Shown one piece after another: positions 55,114-64,000 of a DNA stretch of 64,000 nucleotides; positions within the stretch are counted from its first letter, which is position 1, and every line of letters begins with the position of its first letter. Both the position numbers and the translations under genes were made by a program. The notes below the pieces were generated by a model. That model did not search any database. It had not been told where the DNA came from and saw nothing but the letters and a program-made list of their open reading frames with translations. The stretch lies in the NCBI GenBank assembly GCA_016617785.1, contig JADILM010000001.1:2108001-2172000 (forward strand). The letters run 5' to 3'. This DNA comes from Sporobolomyces roseus (taxonomy: Eukaryota > Basidiomycota > Microbotryomycetes > Sporidiobolales > Sporidiobolaceae).

Positions 55114-58100
55114 ATGATCGCACTTCCTCCAACACCTCGCCGCTCTCTCTCTTCTTCCTTCTCCCTCTCTCCACCACTCACTTCACCTAAATCTGGAAGG
55201 AGACGCAAAGTCACTATCCCTCTATTCATCCTCTTACTCGTACAAGGTGTCGTCGTGTGGAGATATTGGGGAGATTCAGAATCACTCGATAACAAGGCGC
55301 ATCAATGGGGAGAACGGATATCAAACTTTGGGATGGCAACAGCAGAGAGGACATGGGGATCTTCAACGAGACCGAAATCAGCAAAGATGAGAGGATTCCA
55401 TTCTGGCGATCTATCGACAGCTCTACTCCCGAGAAGAGATAGAGCGCTATCTGTCCCTTTCGAACTCTCTCAAAATCCTCTCCCCGTTCACCATATCCAC
55501 GAAAGCATTCATTTCCACAACCACCCCATGTCTGAACATCGTCCTCCTTCGAACCAATTCCTCCTCGCTCCCGATTCAGTCTCTTCCGGTCGAATTCACA
55601 AAGTCGCTCCCGTCCTATCCATCATCACCGCCGCTCAAAACCCTCGAGAGATCATGCTCGAAACCGCCGCCTCCGTCCTCGGTCAATCACTCCAAAACAT
55701 TCAATGGGTCATCGTCGACGACCACACGAATGTGACTGAATCTCTCAACCTCCTGGACGAAATCGCAAAGGACCCTCGAGTTGTCATTCTCCGCAATGAG
55801 GGTGAACGTGGACTCGCACACAGCAGGAACGTAGCCCTCAAGTGGATCTTGAGTGAGGAGAACGCAGCGAGAAGACCCAAATATCTCGCCAGTCTCGACG
55901 ACGACGATTTGTACGAACTTACTGCTCTCGAAAAGGTTAGTCCCGCCTCACTTCTTTCTCTTCCCTTTTGATCCAACGCTCACTCGCTCCCCGTCTCTAG
56001 ACCGTCTGGATGCTCGAATCGAACCCCGAGTGGGATCTCGGAGGATTCCACGTTATCAAATTCAACGCGAACAACGAGACTGTTACTATGGGTCTTCATT
56101 CCGGTGCTGCCAACTTCTTCAACGTGAGTTTCCCTGTTCGAATGCTAAACCGAAAGCGATCAATAAAGTTTCTAACGGTTTGCTCCAAATTTTTCCAGGG
56201 AAACTTTGTACCAAACGCTGCAGTCTACTCTGTTCGAGCCGTTGTCAACTCTGGATGCCGCTACGACGATGTCAACTTTGCTGTTGGCGGAGAAGATTGG
56301 GACTTCTGGATGTGTTTGGCAGAGGTGAGCTTTCGATCGAAACTCTTTCTTTTGATCGTGGAAACTGACAAGCTTTGTTCTTCTCAATTAGCATGGTCAT
56401 TGGGGAGGAACAGTACCGGAACCACTCTACTGGTACCGAGGAAACCCTGCTTCTTTCCGAGCTGCTCGTTGGGGAAACATGTTTGTCGATGGATTCTCAA
56501 CTCTCAAGGCTCGAGTTCACGAGAAACACGCTTCTCTCGTCAAAGCTGGCAAATTCCCCGACATCTCGGCTCGTACTTCGCAACAACTCGAACGTATCAA
56601 CTGGGCTTCTCCCTTTGAAACTCACCTCGCTCGCTTCAAGAAGAGTATCATGTTTGTCGTTCCTTGGCTTTACGTTGGAGGAGCTGATGTCGGTATGTCT
56701 CCTTTCACTCTCTCTCTCTCTACCTTCCACTGTGCGTGCTGACGTCACTCGCTTATCCAGGCGCCCTTCACATGATTCAACTTTTCGCCGAAAGAGGATA
56801 CCGAGTTACCGTTGTTTGCACTCTCTACCGCAATCCCGCTGGTATCGAATTACGACCTCAAGTCCTTCAATACACCCACGATGTCCACATCCTTCCTTCT
56901 TTCCTTCGTGCTCCCGACATTCCTCGTTACCTCAAGTACCTCGTCGAAACTCGAGGAATCGAAGAAGTCGTCTTTTCAAACTCTCAACTCATCTATGAAA
57001 TGCTTCCCGCTCTTACTGAGCAAATGCCTCACGTCAAATTCATCGATGTAAGCACTCTAGAACACTCTCAGACTCGGAATTCCAACTGAATCGCCTGCCT
57101 TTTTCAGTACCTTCACAACGAGGCTTACGATGGATGGAAGTCTGGAGGATACCCTACTTTCTCCGTCATCACTCAACGTTACCTCTCTCGCACTATTACC
57201 TGTTCCTCGTACCTTCGCGATTGGCTCCTTCAACGAGGTCACGTCTCGCCCAAATCGATCGGTGTCGTCAAACTCGGTATCGAGGTCTCCGATTTCTCTC
57301 CCAACAACGCTTCGATGAAGGCCATGGCCAAGAAGGATCTCCTCAACGTCGAACCTTCAACGACTGTGATCACCATCGTCGGACGCCTCGACCCTCAGAA
57401 GCGACCTACCCTCGTTCCCGACATCGCCGACGCTCTTCGACAACTCGGTCACAAGGAGGGAGAGTTCATCATCGTCATGCTCGGAGATGGTGACAAGAAG
57501 GATGAAGTCAAGGAACGAATTCGTGCTTTCCGAGTTGACCAATTCGTTCGAGTTCTCGGCACCGTCGAACACCCTCAAACTTTCCTCGCCGCTACCGACA
57601 TCTTCCTTCTCCCTTCGATGAGTGAAGGTATCTCGATCGCAGTCGCCGAAGCGATGGCGATGGGTTTACCTATCGTTACCGCTCGAGCTGGAGCTCTTCC
57701 CGAACAACTAGGAGATGGACTCGTCGATTCCGCTACTGGTCAATCCCTCATGGCAGGTGTACTCGTCGATCACAAACTCGATGCCGAAGTCGATGCCCCT
57801 CTCTACGCCGCCGAACTCGACAAGCTCATTCGCTCTCCCGATTTACGAAAGAAGTATGGATCGAACGGACGCAAGAACGTTGAGAAGACCTTCGATTGGA
57901 GACAAACTCTCGATGGGATGTTTGACGAGATTGATCAAGCCAAGTTACCTCGACACGATCACGATGAGGATCTCCCCAACCCAGCCGCTTACTTTGCTCT
58001 TCAAGATCTTCTCCTCGAAGCTCACCAAGTACGCTCTCTTGCCTTCCCTTTCTACTCTCTCTCTCTCGTTCCTTGAACTAACCTCTCCACTCTCGCGTGA

Positions 58101-58604
58101 CAGGAAACTGATTTCGCCGCTGCTCAAAACATGCTCAAGGCTCCCCCTCGTTTCGGTGTTGGAAGAGAACTACAAGATCGATGTGGTGAATCGAACCAAG
58201 CTCTGACGGATTGGATCGACTCTATCGAGACTCCCAAGGAGTGTTCGAACGCCGCCTTCACGAACCCTCGTGGATTACAACGAAGTGCTAAATTCCAATG
58301 TGGTGCTTGGTACGTCTCCTCTCTCTTCCCTTTCTGTCCTCCCGAGCTTGTACTTACGCTGTCCTTTCCTACTTTAGGTGTATCTTTGATCTGACCACAC
58401 CAGATTACGCTGGATGGGCATTCAACGGAGCTTGCTTTACTCGATTCGATGACAATGCAGCTGGATGGTGCAAGCAGTAAGCTCATCTTTAGCCCCTCTC
58501 CTCAGATTGAATGAAGGCTGATAGTTGCTCTCCCTCCTCACAGGTTCTGGTCTGGTCGACCCAAAGGAATCAACCTCCCTCCTGAAGCTGCTATCGAAGC
58601 CTAA
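55114..58604 (+). CDS. Two-domain glycosyltransferase: GT2-type plus GT4-type, type II membrane protein
   Basis: Nine exons: 55114-55935, 56001-56123, 56199-56324, 56392-56692, 56761-57047, 57108-58028, 58104-58309, 58378-58476, 58544-58604; 981 residues. A signal anchor lies near residues 34-52 (TIPLFILLLVQGVVVWRYW) after a basic stretch, so the enzyme should face the Golgi lumen. About 165-380 is GT-A/GT2-like: VLSIITAAQNPREIML, WVIVDDHTNVTESL, SLDDDDLYE, GGEDWDFWMCLAE. About 440-860 is GT-B/GT4-like: FVVPWLYVGGADVGALHMI, ITIVGRLDPQKRP, and the E-x7-E block MSEGISIAVAEAMAMGLPIV. A Cys-rich tail follows (GACFTRFDDNAAGWC). Donor sugar and acceptor cannot be read; cell-wall or capsule-type polysaccharide or protein glycosylation is likely. 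Confidence 0.88.
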
Positions 58605-59043
58605 GCAGCCTCCTTCTCGTCTCCTCTTCTCGGAACCAAGCATCCTGTTGTACTCGTCCTATCTCCAACCAAACCGGATTTGGTCTCTCGCATCGTTTTT
58701 ACCCCCATGACCAAACTCATTTTACCCTTATAGAATGTCCCTCTCTCTCATTGCTCTACCTACATCCATCTCTCGTTTCGTCACCTTCCTCTTCTCCTCT
58801 AGATGTGTCTTTGCTTTGCTTTGAATAGTTCATTTGTGTGTTTGTTACTTTTAAAACTTCTTTGGGTGTTACTTTGCATTAGGCTCTCTCCCCTCTGTTT
58901 GCAACATTTATCTGTTATTTACCTGATAAACTTGATCAGGAGCGATCGAGAGAGAGAGAAGAGAGCGAGATTTCACTCTGCGAACTTGTCAAAATTCATT
59001 TCAAGTCGAAACTCTCTCTCACACTTTCACTTCACTTTTCAAC
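58605..59043. other. Intergenic upstream of IWS1
   Basis: T-rich 3' region of the glycosyltransferase gene, then the IWS1 promoter with a short GAGA tract at about 58946-58962. No gene seen. Confidence 0.4.
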
Positions 59044-60874
59044 ATGTCATCACCCGCACCAGAAGCATCAGGAGCCAGACCAGAAGATGCTATGCAACAG
59101 GATGAACCACAAGAGGATAGATACGACGTGACTGGTCCAGAGGGAGGAGATGGTCAACCAGAAGTTAGAGGAGATCAATCTCAACCCGTCAATAACAAAG
59201 GTCCTGCTTTGATGGATATCGTAGGCTATAGCTCTCTACTATCCTCGGTTGCCTTGTACTGATCTCCTGAGAGTTTTAGTTCGGTGGAGATGATTCAGAA
59301 TTGAGTGATCTATCCGATTCAGATCATGAGGAACAAGGTCAGTCTTTACTCTACTTCTACTCTGTCTGCTCTCCATGAACTCATATGTACTTTCTTGACA
59401 GACCGAGATGCTTCTCCAGCCGCAGCACGTCGTCAATCCCGTTCACCTTCAGCTGCTCGTTCAAACCGTTCGCCTTCTCCTCGTTCCCCCTCCCCCGCTG
59501 GTCAAGACGATCAAGATGCAAGTGGCGCAGACGATTACCGAGATGACAGGGACGAGTCAGTCAAGAAGTTGGGAAAGATCAAGAAGAAGAAGAGAGATGA
59601 TGGAGAGGAACAAGAGACTAGAGTGTGAGTAATCTGATACTCTCATCGACGTATCAGACTTGTTCATTGATTTGGTTCGATGCGTACAGACGAAAGAAGA
59701 AGAGTAAGAAGTCGAGAGATAGGGAAGATCAACCTCAAGAGGAACCCGAAGAAGAGGTTGACGAGGAAACTAGTTCGTTCTGGTTCCACTCAGTCTGTAG
59801 ACATACACATCAGGCTGATTGTGTTGTTTCCTGAACCGAACAGGACGTCGACGAGATCTTCGTGCGAGGATTGACGCAGCTGCGAAACAGCAAAACAGGA
59901 AAGGAGGAAAGAAAAAGAAGGCTCAAGATGAAGAGGTTTGTCTCTGGGTCACTGAGAATCTACAATCCCAGCGCGGCAGCTGATTTTTCGTGATTTCTGC
60001 GAACACAGGATCTCGAAATGATGAACGACGAAGCAGTCGCCAATTTGCGTTCAAAGATGCTTCAAGCCGCTGAACGAGACGTAGAGGAGAACGAAGCAGG
60101 TCGACCAGCTGTTCACAAATTGAGGATGTTACCGCAAGTCGTCGATTTGATGCAAAAGTGAGCAGGACTATTTTCCTTAATTCCTTTCTATCTTGACTGA
60201 TCGCTTGCAAGATTCGTAGGACCGCTCTCGCCGAGACGATCGTTGAAGGAGGCCTTTTGGAAGCTGTCAAGAAATGGCTTGAACCCTTGAGAGACAAGTC
60301 ACTACCCGCTTTGAATATCCAACGTCCCTTGTTCAATATCCTTCGCACTGTATGCTTTCCTTTTCTCCTAGCTCTCCCTTTCTCGTCCGCTGACAACAAA
60401 CGTTGATCTCTCTAGCTCACTATCGAAACCTCAGCATTGAAATCTTCGGAACTCGGCAAAGTCGTCTACTTCTACACGAAATGTCGTCGAGTCGACCCCG
60501 CTATCGCAAGGCTCGCGAACCAACTCGTCAGTGACTGGATGCGACCTATCCTACGTCGTTCGAAAGCGTTCGTCGATCGAGAAGTCGACCAGGGAGATGG
60601 AGAAGGAGGACACGCTAGGTTCGGATCTTCGACTTCTGACGCAGCGGCGAAAGCGGCACAAGCGAATATGGTTGAAGGTGGAGCGGCGGCCGGTGGACAA
60701 AGGAGGGCGAGGATTCCTCAGGCTATGACTGCGACCTTCTCGGTCGCTCCGAGATCGAATTTGACTGGGAGTGGTGCGACGAATTCGACGGGAGGTGGAG
60801 TCGCCAGTCAAGCGAGGATGAGGGAGTACAAGAAGAAGATTCAAATGGGTCAACAAGCTGCTAGAAGGGTGTAA
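59044..60874 (+). CDS. IWS1: Transcription elongation factor IWS1/SPN1
   Basis: Binds Spt6 and RNA polymerase II during elongation. Eight exons: 59044-59220, 59280-59337, 59402-59624, 59690-59772, 59844-59935, 60009-60157, 60220-60349, 60416-60874; 456 residues. The N-terminal half is acidic with Ser/Arg-Pro runs and Lys blocks, typical of IWS1. The TFIIS N-terminal-like domain spans about 225-370: LEMMNDEAVANLRSKMLQAA, HKLRMLPQVVDLMQKTALAE, GGLLEAVKKWLEPLRDKSLP, LNIQRPLFNILRTL, LKSSELGKVVYFYTKCRRVD, ANQLVSDWMRPILRRS. The tail holds QARMREYKKKIQMGQQAARR. Introns 4 and 5 start GTTCGT and GTTTGT. Confidence 0.95.
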
Positions 60875-61212
60875 AGAAAGAAAGGTCATCGCTTAAATCT
60901 GTTTGTTCTCCCATTTCGTGATTGTGTGTACCTTTGCTATGCTTTGCACTACTCTGTACTGTACCTGTCTCTTCTTCTTCGTACTCTCAAGGTCACTTCG
61001 ACTCAAGTGAGAGAGAGAAGGATGCGAAAGTGAGCGTCTTATTTACAAGCTCTGATGATATCAAAAAGAGGGAGGCAGACGGCGTGAATAGGTACAAACA
61101 TGGAAAAAACAGAGAACGAAAAGGGGTATAGGAGAACTGTCATCACGATGAAAGAGGAAGACAAACGGGGAACGAGGAAAGAGGGAAGGAAGAATTATGA
61201 TAATCTGGTGAA
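60875..61212. other. Convergent intergenic region
   Basis: Tail-to-tail 3' ends of IWS1 and the HEAT-repeat gene. No further feature seen. Confidence 0.4.
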
Positions 61213-64000
61213 TCAAGGTCGTGATACCTCGACGAACCCTCCTTCTTCATCTCCATCTCGAGTGACGATATCTTCACCATCGGAAGGCCTCTCGAGGAAG
61301 ACTCCGTCCGTGTCGAAATTTGAGGAGGTGGGTTCGAATTCGCTCATGTCCGAGTCGTCTTGTTCAGTTGAGGATTCGTTCATTGGTGAGTCCTCCTCCA
61401 CAGTTTCAGCTCGAGGAGACTCTTCGAGGTTGACGCCATAAGTGTAGTGATTCGGTCTCGTCGCTTCGGGCGACGCTTGATTTGAAGGAGGCGAGGGTTC
61501 TCGAGAAGCCGATGGTGATCGTTCATAGAAATCGAGGATAGGTAGGCGGACGTCGCGATCTGGTGAGGCGGCGAGGATTGAGAGGACCTCGCGAAGAGCT
61601 GAACGAGTTGATGGATCGGAGTAGAGTGCGACTGCGTCGGCGAAAAGCAAAGTCAGTGAGCAATTCGAAACGTTAGAGGCAAGTTTCAGACGTACCACAT
61701 TGACAGGCCTCGTTGATAGCACGCGAGACCGCAATTCTGACGCTGACGACCTTGTCGCGAGCGAGTTCGACTAGTGATTCGAGGAAGTGGAATTCGAAAA
61801 TGTCTCGAGGAAGACTCGCTCGAACGCAAGCCACGACGGAGGAGACGTAGGCTACCCTATTTCGATAGGAGGAATCGGTGCGGTAGACATTGAGGAATGC
61901 GAGAAGCTTAGAGAGGGAAGAGGGTCGATCGAGAACCGCGTTGAGGAGAGGAGGAATCTGCAGAACGATCAAAAGTTTTCAGTACCTTGGAAGAAAGGAA
62001 GAAGGGAAAACGCTCTGAGACGTACCGTGACCGTTGCTTGCTCCCTCACGCTAGCGACAGAATCTTTGAAAGCCTTCGCTAGCACCGAAAGCACTTGTTC
62101 TTCTCCGTCATTTTGCATGAAGTGAGGTCCAAAGTCTGCGATCTTCTTCAGTGCCTGTTCCCTCAATCTCCAATTGACGATGTCGATCCAGGAGTCGCCG
62201 AACAGGATGAGGGCTTTCTTGGCCGCTCCTCCTCCGAGCGATAGTAGTAGAGTCGAAACGTTCTCGAGGATCGCCGTCTGGACATTTTCGGCGTCTTGAA
62301 GGAACCACGAGAAAGGCTCGAGAAGGCAAGCGTCGGCTTGATCGTTTCCGATGATTTTGGCGACCTCGTGAAGGGAAGAAGCGAGACTTTGACGGGCTTT
62401 CTCGACAGGATCCTTGCAAAGAGAAAGATGGTGGTCCTTGACGAGATCCCACTTGGCGCGACCTAGTGTCAGGACGACAGCGGGGAAGTTGAAGGCGGTA
62501 AGAATAGGTCGATCGGCGTCACGAGTGTCGCGACCGAAGAAACCGGGAGACTGCCACGAGTTTGAGGTATCGAGGAAAGAGTTCGGAGGGGATTCGAGAG
62601 CGCTTCTGAAGTGCGAGAATGGATTCGAAGGAGGTGCTGAGGGTTTATTCGAGTCGAGGGAAGTGCCGAGGAAGAAAGATAGGAGTTCATCCGGAACGCC
62701 TTGGGGATCTTCGTGGAAGAGAAAGATGAGCTCTCCAGCGATTTCGAGGGCACCGCTTCGAACGTTGCGATTGTCGTCGGCGCTGAAATGTCGAATCGCT
62801 TCGATGGCCTTTGTGCGTAGCGAGGTTGGGGAAAGGGGCTTGCAAACGGATGGTAAGGCTAGAACAGCGGCTCGACGAACGTGCCAGACTTGATCTTGCG
62901 AGAAGAAGGCGTGGAGAGGAAGCTGCGAAGCACAACGTGATCAGTAACAGATTCGCGAACAAGCAAACTTGGAGGATTAGGACATACGAGAGTCGACTCG
63001 AGTTCAGATGCTGGAACAACGGTTGCCAGATTCCCCAAAGCTTGTACGGCTTCTTTCCTGACGTAAAACATGCCTTCGGCCTTCATCCTCTGGACTTCGG
63101 GAAGGAATTGCTTGATGAGAACGCTCGAGTCGAGGCAATTTGCAGCAGCGATAGCTCCCATCAAGCTCATCGAGACCATCTTGCCTATCGAGGCCTCTTC
63201 GTCGGCGGGTTGCTCGGGAGAGAAACTCGACAAGACTTGATGTGGAGGAGATCTCGAGATCGGCATGTTGAGGGCGGCGGAGGAAGACTCCAAATTCGAT
63301 TGTTCTCGGTCTGTGCGCCAGTCTTCGAAGAACTTCATGTCTTCGTCGCTCCCTTCTTCCACCTCGTCAAGAGAGTGCTCTTCGGGACTCATGAAGAGCA
63401 CTGGATCCTCGATTTCATCCTCCTTGATCTCGTTGGCACGACCCTTGTCGAGTTCTGGACGTTGTGAAGCAGGAGCCGATCCTTGTTCTGCTTCATGATC
63501 GTCTTCGTCGAGTCGTGCGAGACCAATGACGATGCCCGAAACGACTTCGTCTTCGAGAACTTGACGAGCTTCAGTGGTGAAGGTATACGACGAGTGAGGA
63601 TCTGGCTCGGAGATCGAGAGTTCAGGAAGTGGTTGGGGTTGTGAGGACGGAGTGAATTCGAGAGAGCATTCGGAAGGGGATTCGAGGGGGATTGGTTTGT
63701 CTTTGAGGCGGCAGAGAAAACGAACGACGGCAGCTTCTGTTGCTTTCGCTACAGTCGTCGATTGGTCGGTAAGGAGTGCGCCAAGGAGAGCGGTGAACGT
63801 GGTAACAGAGATTCGAGGGAGATTCGGACTCGAAGTATCGGCATGAGATTGGGTAGGAGAAGTTTCTGATGTCGGAGGTGGAGTCGCAGATCGGTCGGAA
63901 GGTCCGCAGACAGAAGGGTCCGGTGAAATATCGACAACGAGAGAATTCGATCGAGACTTGTATCGTGAAGGGACTGGTGATCCGGCACAAGAGCTCGCCT
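61213..64000 (-). CDS. HEAT-repeat protein, PP4 regulatory subunit 1-like; N-terminus outside window
   Basis: Regulatory subunit expected to scaffold a PP2A-like phosphatase (PP4). Exons in the window: 62988 to beyond 64000, 62026-62922, 61696-61957, 61213-61631. The first is open to the edge, so the start is missing. Helical repeats are clear: TFTALLGALLTDQSTTVAKA, MFYVRKEAVQALGNLATVVP, VWHVRRAAVLALPSVC, NVRSGALEIAGELIFLFHED, KARQSLASSLHEVAKIIGND, NWRLREQALKKIADFGPHFM, KDSVASVREQATVT, VVSVRIAVSRAINEAC. The pattern 'ASSLHE.AKI.G' and 'NWR.RE' is common to PP2A-A/PP4R1 proteins. An acidic insert (about 63270-63560) and acidic C-terminus separate it from the PP2A A subunit. Another HEAT protein cannot be excluded. 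Confidence 0.75.

Noticed and set aside
1..64000. CRISPR arrays, insertion sequences, bacterial operons or horizontally acquired islands
   Set aside because: No regularly spaced repeats, no transposase or reverse transcriptase motifs, and uniform fungal gene structure throughout.

Overview
This is a gene-dense stretch of a fungal nuclear genome, most probably a basidiomycete. Almost every gene is cut by short introns (about 45-75 nt) with GT..AG ends and a CTGAC/CTGAT-like branch site before the acceptor. There are 2-11 exons per gene, little intergenic DNA and no transposon, rRNA, tRNA or CRISPR array that I can recognise. Codon and oligonucleotide usage look uniform, so nothing looks recently transferred. 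I could not settle the class (Tremellomycetes or Pucciniomycotina-like intron density are both possible). All gene models come from reading splice signals by eye with phase bookkeeping; in the models called here the exon lengths sum to whole codons.

Layout. 1-1301 (-) TRAPPC13, cut by the window start. 1693-4554 (-) PHO80-type cyclin. 5149-6781 (+) RPN14/PAAF1 proteasome chaperone. 6922-9693 (+) F-box protein with an in-frame stop. 10157-13089 (-) PUF RNA-binding protein. 13552-16476 (-) HEL2/ZNF598 ribosome-collision E3. 16755-18142 (-) RPN8, divergent from NOP10 (18588-19098 +). 19406-21386 (-) aspartate aminotransferase. 21901-22555 (-) ubiquitin-like/AN1 fusion. 23197-23721 (-) a doubtful coiled-coil gene. 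24293-26513 (+) acidic Pro/Glu/Val-rich protein. 27151-27801 (+) small zinc-finger protein. 28588-30758 (+) DUS1. 31470-33232 (+) coiled-coil protein. 33295-35131 (-) EI24/LDS-type membrane protein, head-to-head with a ubiquitin-fold protein (35130-35873 +). 36269-37889 (-) 3-hydroxyisobutyrate dehydrogenase. 38706-39722 (+) SFT2. 39909-41780 (+) Rieske protein. 42179-43075 (+) four-TM protein. 43303-45194 (-) sulfide:quinone oxidoreductase, divergent from a metallo-beta-lactamase-fold persulfide-dioxygenase-like enzyme (45498-46831 +). 47477-49560 (+) eIF4A. 49979-50652 (+) zinc-ribbon protein. 51175-53646 (+) NFS1. 55114-58604 (+) two-domain GT2-GT4 glycosyltransferase. 59044-60874 (+) IWS1. 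61213-64000 (-) PP4R1-like HEAT protein, cut by the window end.

Themes. The 39.9-53.6 kb part is rich in mitochondrial sulfur and Fe-S functions: Rieske protein of complex III, SQR (which feeds electrons into the quinone pool used by complex III), a persulfide-dioxygenase-like enzyme sharing SQR's promoter, and the cysteine desulfurase NFS1. The SQR/dioxygenase pair is the best candidate for a co-regulated functional unit. Protein quality-control genes (RPN14, RPN8, HEL2, F-box, UBL-AN1) occupy the left third.

The most unusual signals are: (i) a clean nonsense codon in a phase-consistent 11-exon F-box gene; (ii) many 5' splice sites of the form GTYYGT and at least three GC-AG introns; (iii) micro-exons down to 7 nt in NOP10, RIP1, eIF4A and the zinc-ribbon gene; (iv) a ubiquitin-like domain ending in LRLRGG fused directly to an AN1 finger; (v) a GT2-GT4 fusion; (vi) a Rieske gene with an unexplained N-terminal extension and a long open intron.
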